DNA from: Antitrichia curtipendula
Taxonomy: Eukaryota > Streptophyta > Bryopsida > Hypnales > Leucodontaceae
DNA: 64,000 nt
Direction: 5' to 3'
Assembly (NCBI GenBank): GCA_951230915.1
Contig: OX579635.1
Coordinates: forward strand, 2,666,001-2,730,000
Below the pieces are notes generated by a model that was not told the origin of the DNA, ran no database searches, and saw nothing but the letters and a program-made list of their open reading frames with translations. How positions within the stretch are numbered: position 1 is the stretch's first letter; each line of letters begins with the position of its first letter. Positions 22,030 to 32,519 of this stretch are shown piece by piece. The translations under genes were made by a program, and so were the position numbers.

Positions 22030-22796
22030 AAGATGCAGGATGAAGAGAAAGGGTTGGAATGTTCTTTTGATAACCAGGACAAAAGTCCATTTGTCAAGGA
22101 AGTATATGGCTAGATATTTAGTATACATTTATATCTTTAGCCATGTAGTCAGCGTGTCATGGTTGTATTGTTATTTTATTTTGCAATGCATGAAATCTAT
22201 AAGTATTTCTAGTTATCACAATGATGAGAGCATGCGTCTTATTTTTTTAATGTGTCATGCATGTTAAATGCGCTTGCGAACCACATGGAATACTACATGC
22301 TTTGTGAGTTTGTGTTTTGCAAATTGCAATCTTTATTTGACATATTGCAAACAACTTATTATTAAATTTTACGTTTGAAAGTTGAAACTTCTAACTTTTT
22401 TATCATAAAGACCTATGAATTGGTTAAGTCCTAAGTAAATGTCCAAGGCAACTAATTATTATGTCGATAATACTATGGAGGTAAATGAGCCCTAACTAAG
22501 TTCCTGATTTCAGTAGTTTATATTTTTGGAAAACTAAATTTGCGGCCTATTTTTAAAATCAAAAATCTAATTTGGAAATGATTGATTAAGATTCTTCTTT
22601 TCAAAATTTCCGGAAAATCTCGGTCATTTTCAATCAATCATTTCCAAACCTCAGATGTCCTCATGCCGGAAGTCCGGAACATGAAAATGTTGGAGTCCGT
22701 AAGTTATCTTCTTGGGTTATTTTTTGTACATGATCTAATTTGAAATTGTATGCTTACCGTTCTGCAAAAAATAGAAACAACTTACGAAAATAGACT
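22030..22796. other. AT-rich 3' region of the transposase, no gene seen
   Basis: Probably 3' UTR and spacer before the right array. An imperfect inverted repeat lies at about 22570-22650 (TTTGGAAATGATTGATT and its complement). Confidence 0.4.
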
Positions 22797-23335
22797 GTGT
22801 CCACGCCCAAAATATCAAGGTATCCGCCCGCACAAACGCGTCTACGCCTAGGAAATAAACGCCCGCGCCCAACTGAGTCCGCGCTCACTTTCTGCAAGTC
22901 CCCGCCCCAACAGAGTCCGCGCCCTAAAATTATAAGTTACCGCCCTTCAACGTTTGCGCCCGAACGATAACGTCTCTGCCCGGACCCATACGTCCGCGCA
23001 CAACAACTTTAAGTTACCGCCCGACTAAGTCTGCGCCCGGGGTATTACGTCCCCGCTACCTCTTAGCAGTTCGCGCCCCGACAGAATAAGTTCCCGCCCG
23101 ACTACATCCGCGCCTAGGGTATTACGTCCCCGCTACCTCTTAGCAGTTTGCGCCCCGACAGTATAAGTTCCCGCTCGACTACGTCCGCGCCCAGGAGAAA
23201 ACGTCCCCGCCCTAACAGATACGACCCCGTCCGACGCTGGAAAGTTTCCGCCCATCCCAGTCCGCGCCCAAGCAACGACGTTACCGCCTGCACCATACGT
23301 CACCGCCCTCAGCGTCCGCGCCCAGGTTCCAGCGT
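22797..23335 (+). repeat. Right subterminal array of the GC decamer
   Basis: About twenty degenerate GTCCGCGCCC / GTCCCCGCCC units with AAGTTACCGCCC variants, and one exact internal duplication near 23040-23190. Orientation is opposite to the left array, so both arrays read the same way from the ends inward. Confidence 0.8.
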
Positions 23336-23435
23336 GGATTGACACGTCACGGAGTGAAGGTAAATCATTTTAATTTTTTTTAATTGGAAAAAATTCGACG
23401 CCCAAAGTGTCCGGGACGTCCGGTGACCTTGGGGC

Positions 23436-23454
23436 GCCCGATGTGACAACCCTG
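23436..23454 (-). repeat. Right terminal inverted repeat of the giant hAT
   Basis: GCCCGATGTGACAACCCTG is the complement of CAGGGTTGTCACATCGGGC and matches the left TIR at 17/19. Confidence 0.78.
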
Positions 23455-23462
23455 CTGTTATC
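23455..23462. repeat. Right 8-bp target-site duplication
   Basis: CTGTTATC; the left copy is CCGTTATC. Confidence 0.75.
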
Positions 23463-23603
23463 CATAATTAAATGGATTTCTGTATATGTTTACTAAGAAA
23501 ATGAAAAATTTGATCTATTCTAATTCTATTTTAGTTATATGTAGTTTTGAATTTCTGTACTCCCACAAGGACATCCAATTGATGAATAAAGCAACTTTCA
23601 TGC

Positions 23604-24235
23604 TGTAGCGAGGGGCTCGTGAAAAAGATGCTAGGTTCTTGCAATTCTTCATAGAAGGGACAACTGAAAAAGGAGATTTGATTTTAGATTGTATAGCATC
23701 TATAAGTAAGTTTTAAATTTAATGATTGTGCATTCAACTTATAATTCATTTTATGAAATATTGAACTAATAAATTGCATATTGTTAATTGCATGGGCATC
23801 CATCACAGCATATTGCGGCACTGGACGCCACATTTTGGCTTTGGAGGCGGACAAGGAGATTTTTGACGTATTCCATCTACCCATGAAGAAGATCATTCCG
23901 GCTATGGTGGTAGCTGAAGTCACACAAGTTCCACCATCAGTTGAGTCTTCACAAGATCCGGATGCCATGACAGTGGTGCCTCGAAAGTTTGTTCGGGAAG
24001 ATAGACCTAGTAAGTAAATTTCAAGACCTTCATATTTTTTGGGTGCACGCTACTACTTATACTGTATGAGTCTCACATTGTTTCATTTGTGTTTTCAGAC
24101 ATGAAGAAGTAATGCATGTAGATGCATTGACAAAAAGAGGAAGTCTTCTTTTGAGTCCTCATAAGTCTTTTGATCTTCCCGTGTATGCCGAGCAAATGGC
24201 ATCGGCGTTTGAAGAGTTTGGATGCTCTAAATGAA
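23604..24235 (+). pseudogene. Fragments of a methyltransferase-like gene
   Basis: Three exon-like pieces are visible. The first (about 23610-23706) ends EKGDLILDCIASI before a GTAAGT donor. The second (about 23796-24012) begins after an AG with a SITAYCGTGRHILALEADK segment and ends before GTAAGT. The third starts near 24100 and hits a stop after a few codons, although a further frame (SPHKSFDLPVYAEQMASAFE) is coding-like. The pattern D-x-x-A-S ... GRHxxALE-D resembles the SAM-binding core of N6-adenine/DNA methyltransferase-like plant proteins. No start, catalytic motif or full domain is seen, so I treat it as a remnant. Confidence 0.4.
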
Positions 24236-25414
24236 AATCTTCTAAACTTAAATATGCTCTAAATATTTCAGAGTGTATAGATAGTTCAATGTTCAAGGGT
24301 GGAGAGACTTCTAAACCGTCTACGACAAAGGATTCTGCAATTGAGTCCACTGCCACTTAGACTCATGAGATTGACATATCTTGTGAGTCAAACTATTATG
24401 TGTTGACTTTCATTATGATTTGATTTGTGTGTTTTATGGCTATATTTTGGAAGTCATTTCTTCCTCTATGTAATTTTGGAATGTTGCAAAAAAACAAAAC
24501 CATTTTTATAGTGTTTTTACAATCTAATTATTGTTCATTGTTATAACTTTTTCATTATGACCCTAAATCCTTAACAAAAAATGTGTTTGTAAAGTTTTTT
24601 ATTTTTACTATGTCCTTTCTCTTTAAAAATTTAAAAAGATCTTTATGTACATAAAAGCTCTTTTGTTAATTTGTCACATTCTTGAATTTAGGGTTTACTT
24701 ATACTTTTGAGCAAATGAACTTAATGATTTTTAACTTTATATTTTATATCCTCTACATTCGTACAAGTAGGCTATCTTAAATCCACTTCTAAAATATAGA
24801 AGTGGTTTTGACTTCATTTTTTTGGTTAAATCTCAATACCACAAAGTCCTTCCAAGTTCCAAATGCCTTAATTTTGTTTTATTTTAATTTTTTTTCCTAT
24901 TTCTAAAAAATCCTAAATGCTCCTAAATTTTTTTTCTGGAACAAATTCTTGGACATCAAATTTTGGTTATGTCCAATTAGTTGTAATAATTCAGGGTTTT
25001 TTTAAATGGTTGTAAGTGACTAGAATTTTAGAAAAGTGAACTCAAATTTCTAAAAAATTTAAATTACCTACATCCATAGTCATAGGTTCATCATCCCCTT
25101 TTTTCTAAAAAAAATTCCTGCTTACAGGGTCACACGCTAGTAACCCTGTCAAGTGGAATTGTGCGAGTTTGGAAGGATAGATGCAACTTCTAAGTTGTGA
25201 CTACATCTTGTAACTCACTTAGCCAAGCCAAGTCGATGTCCTCATATTCACCTCATTTTAATAATCTTCTAAGTTTGTAAAGATGGAAAAAAAAACTTTT
25301 GTCCTATACAACTACAATGCTCGGAATGACCAATCTACAATGATTCCAAACACCAATATACTAAAGTAGTTGACATCCTAAATCTAGTCATAAAATTTTA
25401 TTTTTCTACTAGTG
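24236..25414. other. AT-rich sequence, no gene seen
   Basis: Only short, AT-rich frames without domain signals. Confidence 0.4.
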
Positions 25415-25418
25415 TTAA

Positions 25419-26248
25419 CCCTAAAGGACCAAAGAGCCTTCTTTGGGCTTTTTAAGAACTTGGACAATCTGTATTGATTTAATAATTTGGAATTGTTTCA
25501 TAATTCCAATAAATATTGCAAAAGTTAGAAGTTTTTTTTATATTTCAATGTAAAGTTGGGCAGCAAAAAATATATTCTAAAAATATGTTAATGACTTTTT
25601 GGAGATTGTATAAATTGAAACCTATTCAAAAACATTTGAACCATTAAATTCCAAATAATGAGATACAAATTATGAGAAATTTAATTTTGCAAGCAATGAA
25701 GTAAAAAAACATATGAAGTTGTCCTTTGCTTTCAATTTTAAATATTTAAAAAATTAAAAAATTAAAAAATAAAATAAAAATATTCTAGAACATTCTCACC
25801 ATTGGAATTGACAATTCTCAAAATTTATTAGCTTATTAGTTTTATCTTTCATTCAATGATACCTTCTACTTTACAATTTTTTTTTAAATGAATATGAAAG
25901 TAGTTTTGTTTAGATAATGTTATATATATGCTCAACTTCTTTTTGAGTCTATTCACTTTAATACACAAGTTCTAGGGCATACTTATTTTTTTCTAAAAAT
26001 GTTGAAAAACAAAGCTTCTTCTTTTGGAAGGTCTATAAAAGCATGCATTTTGAAGTTTAGGCAAATTGAACTTGCAGTCAGTAGGATGTTCACTCTAAAA
26101 ATTTTGGACAATGTATTTGAACAACATGACCAAAGGATCATACGATAGGGTTTGTTAAAAAAAAATATTGATGAAGATTTAAACCTTGCTTTGTGGACAA
26201 GTAAATTGAAGTAGTTTTGGGCCTCTAAATATGAAAGATTTTAAGGGA
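25419..26248 (+). mobile_element. Degenerate TTAA-type MITE
   Basis: TTAACCCTAAAGGACCAA at the left end and AAGGGATTAA at the right end resemble the termini of the MITE at 10568-11496. The interior is AT-rich and diverged. Confidence 0.45.
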
Positions 26249-26252
26249 TTAA

Positions 26253-27540
26253 TACTCACATCTGCTAAAATAATCAAATCATTGGACAAATGAAAATGAA
26301 GATGAATTCTTGATGAAAGACATTTTAATTTATTATATTTGATGAATGTTCAATTGAAGTCTTTATGCTTGTAGCTTTTTCAAAGTAAATGGATGATGCA
26401 CACTAGAAGATACCAATTCTTGACATCTACCATAGTATGCATGAAGCACTAGAATTGCACAAGTTTCCCCCTAATCAACACATCTTTGCACCAAATTTTA
26501 CTTGAAAATCTATCCCATCTTGCCACAACTAATCCATGATCTCTATTTTTAAAAGTTGAAGAATTTTTCTGCTTCATGATATGTAAAATCACACATTCAA
26601 AAGAAATAAAAGTGTGAAATATGTATTCAAAAAATCCTTTAAAGTCAATCTAAAATTTTGAACATCAAAATTAAATATAATAAATGTGAAAAAAAATTCT
26701 AAAATGTTATGAATACAAAAAGTACAATCTTTGTGAAACTAAACATCTATTTTAATAATTCAATATTCTTTTCATTTTTCATCAATGATATTTCAAAATT
26801 TAGATTGTATGAATGGACAATGCACATTGATGAAATAATTGTTTTGTATAAATTTCCTCGCTTACTCAGTATAGAGATTTTTCAATTGATGTTTTCAATG
26901 CAATTATGTACTTGGATACACCTCATCGGTAAAAAAAACTTACTTCTATCCAAAATTCAATGCGCATCTAGTAGTATGAATTTCTAAAAGTTCTATAACC
27001 AATGCATATGTAGAAGTGCACTTTAACAAAAGAAAAGCAATACACAGATACACTATAACCAACAATTATCCAACTACTCTAATTGAATCAACAACAATTC
27101 TATAGAAATATCTCAATATAAATGATCATTGGTGAGTCTTTACATCCATCAAGTACATAAAATCATCATTCATTTATCTGAAAAGTCCATGTGAACATAA
27201 ATCAACCTAATTTTGCAATCTATATTCAATGCAATAATTTTAAAATGTGGAAAAGTAATAAAGAATTTAACTACTACCTCAAAACTCTTGTAAAAAGGTT
27301 TCAAATTGAAATAAATCCAAATTTTCAAAAAACAAGAATTGTTTAAAATTTCATTAAACATATGAAACAACTTCAATCCAATAGCTAGGAAGAAATTGAA
27401 GATAAGTCAATCATACTATTTAAAATCTCAATCAATTAAATAATGGGACACAACTCTAAGGCCATTAGAAATTTAACTCTTCAAATACTTCAGAAAATCC
27501 ATCAAAGACAAACCTTCACACCAATCAAAATGCATGGCTT
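26253..27540. other. AT-rich intergenic sequence, no gene seen
   Basis: No coding frame or repeat is recognised. Confidence 0.4.
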
Positions 27541-27549
27541 AGACACTCT

Positions 27550-27887
27550 AGTCTTCGATATTATTTAGAAGTTGAGTCAAGGAGGAACATTTTTGCAATT
27601 CCAAGTGCGTAAAAAACATGAGCATTTAGATACCCTCGGAAAGCTACGTAATGGATGAATGACCTCGCAAATCCAAGTGCATGAGGAACTTCAATTTTTT
27701 AATACCCTCAAGAAATTGCATTAGAGATGAATATCCCCGCAAATCTAGCTACATAAAAAACTTCAGCTCTTTCAATTCTTTGATAACCTCGGGAAGTTGC
27801 TTCAAGGATGAACAATCTTCCAAATCCGAGTGCGTAAAAAATATCAGCTCTTTTATACCCTCGAGGAGCTGCGTCAAGGATGAACAC
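27550..27887 (-). pseudogene. Decayed LRR tail of the NLR gene
   Basis: After the NLR stop the minus strand still encodes LRR units one frame off (CSSLTQLLEGIKEL, then CSSLKQLPEVIKEL), then a TAG in place of the residue before LDL, then weaker repeats. Relative to a normal unit two bases are missing at about 27888-27895. The receptor once had at least three more repeats. Confidence 0.7.
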
Positions 27888-30800
27888 TCAAAAAGACAAA
27901 TGCGTGAGAGATTTTAGTTCTTTGATACCCTCGGGAAGATGCATCAAGGATGAACAATCTTCCAAATTCAAGTGCGTGAGAGACTTCAGTTCTTTGATAC
28001 CCTCAGGAAGCTGTGTCAAGGATGAACACCCTTCCAAATTCAAGTGCGTGAGAGACTTCAGTTCTTTGATACCCTTAGGAAGCTGTGTCAAGGATGAACA
28101 CCCTTCCAAATTCAAATGCGTGAGAGACTTCAGTTCTTTAATACCCTTAGGAAGCTGCATCAAGGATGAACACCTTTCCAAATGCAAATGCGTGAGAGAC
28201 TTAAGTTCTTTGATACCTTCGGGAAGCCACGTCAAGGATGAACACCATCGCAAATATAAGTGTGTAAGAGACTTTAGCTCTTTGATACCTTTGGGAAGCT
28301 GCTTCAAGGATGAACAATATTCCAAATCCAAGTATGTGAGAGACTTCAGCTCTTTGGTACCCTCAGGAAGTTGTGTCAAGAATGAACACCATTTCAAATC
28401 CAAGTGTGTGAGAAATTTCATCTCTTTGGTACCCTCGGGAAGCTGCGTCAAGGATGAACACCATCCCAAATCCAAGTGTGTGGGATACTTTAGCTCTTTG
28501 ATATCCTTAGAAAGTTGCGTCAAGGATGAATATCCTACCAAATTCAAGTGCGTGAGAGACTTTAGCCCTTTCATACCCTCGGGAAGATGCATCAGGGATG
28601 AACATCCTACCAAATTCAAATGCGTGAGAGACTTTAGCTCTTTTATACCCTCAGGAAGTTGCGTCAAGAATGAACACCATTCCAAATCCAAGTATGTGAG
28701 AGACTTCAACTCTTTAATACCCTCAGGAAGCTGTGTCAAGAATGAACAATATCTCAAATCCAAGTGTGTGAGAGACTTCAACTCTTTAATACCCTCAGGA
28801 AGCTGTGTCAAGAATGAACAATATCTCAAATCCAAGTGTGTGAGAGACTTCAGCTCTTTGATACCCTCGGAAAGCTTCGTCAAGGACGAACACCCTTGCA
28901 AATTCAAGTGTGTAAGGGACTTCAACTTTTTGATACCTTTGGGAAGTTTTTTCAAATAATCGCAAGTATATGCTAAATCCAAGTGTGTCAGGGAGGTCAA
29001 TCCTTTATAGTTTAGAAAACTACATTCCAATCCAGTAGAATTATGCATGCTTAACAATCGCAAATGTTTCATATTTGAAAAGAAGACATTGGAAATCACC
29101 AATCTTTTAGAAGTCTTGGCATGTGAAATCTTCGATAATAAACACACTTGAAGAAATGGTAGCTTAAGGTTTTGGGGAAACTCATGAAAGGTGCAACCTA
29201 TCAGTGACACAATCCTGACATGTTTTCCTATTGTTGGAAATGTTTCAAATACCTTCCCAACTTGAAAATAACATTGAGATGCCCATTCATAGGGTTTAGC
29301 CTTGTTGAGGATGTGATTTGCAAGGTCTCGTAGAACATCGTGTATTTGAACATGTTCCCTATCGCTAGACATGTCAATCAAAGATCGCTCGTCCAAATTT
29401 TTTAAAATTGATATGCCATAATTTCTTGATTCTTGGGCAATTATAGAATCAAATAGTTGTTGCGCATGCCATATATCACATAAGTGGCTCACAGAAATTT
29501 GATCATCTTCTGGAAATGCTGCAAAATGTAAAAAACATTTCTTGGAGGTTTCATCCAATTTGTCATAGCTATATTGCAAGACACTAAAGAGTTTCTTCTC
29601 CACTTCCTCCTCAACAAATTTGGAGTAAGGCTTTGTTGTTGTTCCTTCCAAATAGTTTAAAGTGTCACGCCACTCACTTTCAGTAGTCCTCTTCCACATT
29701 GCACTACCAATGACTTTGATAGCTAGAGGAAGTCCATCACATTGCTCACAAATATCTTTGGCTATGACTTCAATTGGTGGAGGTTTCATGCTCTCAAAGG
29801 CGTGCATGCAAAACAACTCCCAACTTTCTTCTTTGGACAATGATTGGACATCCACCATGTCTACACATTTGATATGTTTCAAAACAGAAACATCCCTTGT
29901 AGTGATCAATGTTATTGAACCCGGTCCTTTGGCAACATCCAACCATTCAATCATTGCACGATCGTTGGACGGATAATGGTGCCACACATCATCCAAGATC
30001 AATAGAACTTTTTTCTCTTTGAGGACTTGTATCAAATATCCACGTTGATCTTCAAGATTCCTGTGAATGTAGTCGCGCTCATAAGCACCACCATCATGAA
30101 GTAGCTTAGACATGGTCAAATAGAGAGATGGTATTGTAGCATCACGCCCAATAGTGATCCATAAGATATCACCTCCTTCGAACTTTCTTTGAATGTCTTT
30201 GTCATTATTGACCATCTTTGCTAATAATGTTTTGCCACACCCACCTCTTCCCTTCAAACCAATAGTCACAGGTAAATGATCCATTTCATTCCTTCCAATC
30301 ACAATCTTGTTCTTCAACCTCTCAAATGGATTTTCCACAAATGGCACTGTCGTGCCTGGAATGTCTTGCACTTTTGTATTTGGAGTATTTTGCACCATTG
30401 AACCAATTGTAGATGGTTGTAACATAGTCTGATGCACCATTGAACCAATTGTAGATGGTTGTAGCATAGTTTGATCCTTCATTTCCAAAATAGTACCAAG
30501 TATAATCAAATTTGATTGAAGTAGCTTCATTCGAATTTGGTCATCTATGTCTTTGATTTTTTTAGACAATTTATTTTGTTTGATGTTGATTCGATGAATC
30601 CATTTCTTCATTGAACATGCGTCTACAATGATCTTGGCATCCTTCAAAAGATCATGCATACTCTTGAGCCATGCTTGACAACTCACATCTGCAATTGTTG
30701 TACGCTTTGCAACGTCATCCAGAGGTTGTGAGATTGATTCCAAAGTCACCAATAGACTTTGGCAATTTTCCTTACAGCAATAAGCCATTTTAACTCCAAC

Positions 30801-30908
30801 AATCACATCCTTGAGTAATTCTCCTACGATAGCTCCAAGGACTGCTCCTGCAACTAATTCCACCGCCATGGCAACCTGCATCGCACCATGTATTACCTCT
30901 TTAGCCAA
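27888..30908 (-). CDS. NLR immune receptor, RPW8/ADR1-like
   Basis: This is an intronless 1006-codon frame. The N-terminal 130 residues start hydrophobic (GAVLGAIVGELL) and resemble the RPW8-type coiled coil. The NB-ARC domain shows the P-loop GRGGCGKT (220-227), kinase-2 LLILDDVW (final Trp, a non-TIR trait), TTRD, GLPLA, CFLHFAAFPED and IHDVLRDLA. The last two closely resemble the RNBS-D and MHD regions of ADR1-type helper NLRs. The C-terminus is about fifteen LRRs of exactly 24 residues (KSLTHLNLEGCSSLTQLPEG pattern). Such proteins detect pathogens or relay immune signals at membranes. The linker holds a 14-residue duplication. The stop results from a two-base deletion within an LRR unit. 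Confidence 0.9.
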   Translation of the reverse strand: MAKEVIHGAMQVAMAVELVAGAVLGAIVGELLKDVIVGVKMAYCCKENCQSLLVTLESISQPLDDVAKRTTIADVSCQAWLKSMHDLLKDAKIIVDACSMKKWIHRINIKQNKLSKKIKDIDDQIRMKLLQSNLIILGTILEMKDQTMLQPSTIGSMVHQTMLQPSTIGSMVQNTPNTKVQDIPGTTVPFVENPFERLKNKIVIGRNEMDHLPVTIGLKGRGGCGKTLLAKMVNNDKDIQRKFEGGDILWITIGRDATIPSLYLTMSKLLHDGGAYERDYIHRNLEDQRGYLIQVLKEKKVLLILDDVWHHYPSNDRAMIEWLDVAKGPGSITLITTRDVSVLKHIKCVDMVDVQSLSKEESWELFCMHAFESMKPPPIEVIAKDICEQCDGLPLAIKVIGSAMWKRTTESEWRDTLNYLEGTTTKPYSKFVEEEVEKKLFSVLQYSYDKLDETSKKCFLHFAAFPEDDQISVSHLCDIWHAQQLFDSIIAQESRNYGISILKNLDERSLIDMSSDREHVQIHDVLRDLANHILNKAKPYEWASQCYFQVGKVFETFPTIGKHVRIVSLIGCTFHEFPQNLKLPFLQVCLLSKISHAKTSKRLVISNVFFSNMKHLRLLSMHNSTGLECSFLNYKGLTSLTHLDLAYTCDYLKKLPKGIKKLKSLTHLNLQGCSSLTKLSEGIKELKSLTHLDLRYCSFLTQLPEGIKELKSLTHLDLRYCSFLTQLPEGIKELKSLTYLDLEWCSFLTQLPEGIKELKSLTHLNLVGCSSLMHLPEGMKGLKSLTHLNLVGYSSLTQLSKDIKELKYPTHLDLGWCSSLTQLPEGTKEMKFLTHLDLKWCSFLTQLPEGTKELKSLTYLDLEYCSSLKQLPKGIKELKSLTHLYLRWCSSLTWLPEGIKELKSLTHLHLERCSSLMQLPKGIKELKSLTHLNLEGCSSLTQLPKGIKELKSLTHLNLEGCSSLTQLPEGIKELKSLTHLNLEDCSSLMHLPEGIKELKSLTHLSF
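27896..28965 (-). repeat. 72-bp tandem repeat encoding the LRRs
   Basis: About fifteen head-to-tail units of 72 bp (24 codons), many nearly identical to a neighbour (for example two successive RYCSFLTQLPEG units). The long plus-strand open frame 27880-28959 is an antisense shadow of this array. Confidence 0.9.
30393..30474 (-). repeat. 42-bp tandem duplication in the NLR linker
   Basis: The coding sequence for TMLQPSTIGSMV occurs twice in direct succession, between the coiled coil and the NB-ARC domain, in frame. Confidence 0.85.
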
Positions 30909-32519
30909 TTTAGCAAAAGATAGTTTAGATCATGATGTTTTACCCGATAAACCTATCATGAAGGCCCAATAAGAAATTTTCATATTGAAAAGATTGCATC
31001 TCAAAAGAAAGATTACAAATCTCTTAAATCATATTGTGAATAAGTCTCTTATAAATATTCAAAATTTATTGCTGAAAAAATCATGATAATTTTAATATTT
31101 ATAAAGAACACTAAACAATTTTGAATGACTAAAAGATATAGAGATAGGAAAAAATGTGAAAAATTGCCATATGGTTTCATCTCCAAAATTAATAAAATAA
31201 AATTCATTGTACATAAATTCAATAAACAGGTAGAAAAAGAGAAAAAACAGAAGTTTAAGAAAATAATGACTTCACAATGATTTGTAATTTCCTCTCAAAT
31301 ACATGTCTAAACTTCAATTTGTATAAATTAAGTAAAGCATGTAGAAGAAAAAAACAAACCCTTCATATTCAAACATAGGCCCATCTTTCAAGATTCACTT
31401 GTAATAGGTTGAATAACACATTAAAACTCACAAATCCACCCCTCTAATTTTGAGACCATTTCAAATATATAATTTTCCCAATACAACTCCCTTTAAAGTA
31501 ATTGTGCAACAAGCTCCTTCTTCATTATTGTCTAGGAACACCCATCTTTAGAACATTTTAGTTAACCTATTGACTTGCAAATTTTAAAAATTACAAACTT
31601 AAAAATTACAACACTTGCAAGATTATGATGCTTGTGATCAAAAATTTACATGTGGTTTGAAATCCAAGTTGAAAATTTCAAAGTATCAAGCCTCAAACTT
31701 TGGCAATTTTCTCTCTAACAAGATTGTCATAGTTAACTCTCCATATGATTAATTTTAAAATGTATGCAAGACTTATTGGATTTATATGAAACAGAGGTTG
31801 ACTACAAGTTTAGCTACAAGCTTGATATGAAGATGACAATTAAGAACTCCACAAAAGATCCTTCCAAAAAGAAATCAAGCATTTGAAGTCACTAGGGCCT
31901 ACTCTAAAATGCAACATCCCAATTCAATAAAAAAAAGCCTAGGTTTATTACGAGATTTCATAAAAGGCCTAAAGGATTTAGAATTATTAAAATAAAAAAC
32001 ATACTTGACTAGATAAAAAATAACAAATCACAAAATCACAAGTGAAAATGTGAAACACACTTGCACAATTGCATTCATTAATACTTTGTACATGCTTTCA
32101 ACCTCCGAATACATATGATCCACAAAAACATATTCACACATATTGAAATTTACATCTAGGAAACCTAATCTATCAACATAATAACAACACTAAACTAACA
32201 AGTTGGTGAATGGTTGAAGATAAGGCAACTAAAGCTATGCAACATTCTAGAAAGAAACACCTAGAAGTTCAAACCAAAGTATCATGTAAAACCAAATACA
32301 TATAAGCTCGATTCCATTAAATCGGTGATATTCCACAAACCAAAATTTGTGACAACCATCTTCACAAAGATCTTATCTCAAGCCACAAAATAGGAATCTA
32401 AAACACAAAGATTTCAGTTTTAGGTTGTGCATCCAAAACCATGCCAATGTATTAGAATATCACCAATTTTAAAAAATTGATGTTGTGAGGATGTGACTAA
32501 AAGCAACTCACACATGATC
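30909..32519. other. AT-rich sequence upstream of the NLR, no gene seen
   Basis: It holds the NLR promoter by position, but I recognise no element with confidence. Confidence 0.4.

Larger units (their letters stand above)
1586..23454. mobile_element. Giant (21.9 kb) hAT-type transposon with cargo genes
   Basis: The boundaries are set by 19-bp TIRs (17/19 identical) that start CA(A/G)GGTTGTCACA, flanked by 8-bp duplications (7/8). The interior holds a hAT transposase gene, a kinase gene, an 805-aa coiled-coil/RING-H2 gene and a decayed relative of the latter. Arrays of a GTCCGCGCCC decamer lie inward of both TIRs in inverted orientation and also in front of the genes. hAT elements usually measure a few kilobases, so a 22-kb copy with several long non-transposase ORFs is unusual. 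Nested MITEs (10568-11496, 12091-13025, 15716-16386) arrived later. Two TIR mismatches, one TSD mismatch and several frameshifts suggest it is not brand new. I infer one mobile unit from termini and content; a population with an empty site would settle it. Confidence 0.78.

Noticed and set aside
22797..23335. GC-decamer arrays as CRISPR arrays
   Set aside because: Units are degenerate and short, without constant-length repeats and spacers, and the DNA is plant nuclear.
1586..23454. Integrated giant virus as the source of the intronless genes
   Set aside because: No capsid, polymerase or other viral core gene is seen; hAT termini, 8-bp duplication and transposase explain the block better.
27880..28959. 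359-codon plus-strand open frame
   Set aside because: It is the antisense of the 72-bp LRR repeats; the repeat unit keeps the opposite strand open by chance.
32340..32355. TTTGTGACAACCATCT as a second hAT end
   Set aside because: Only about ten bases match the right TIR, with no partner end and no subterminal array.
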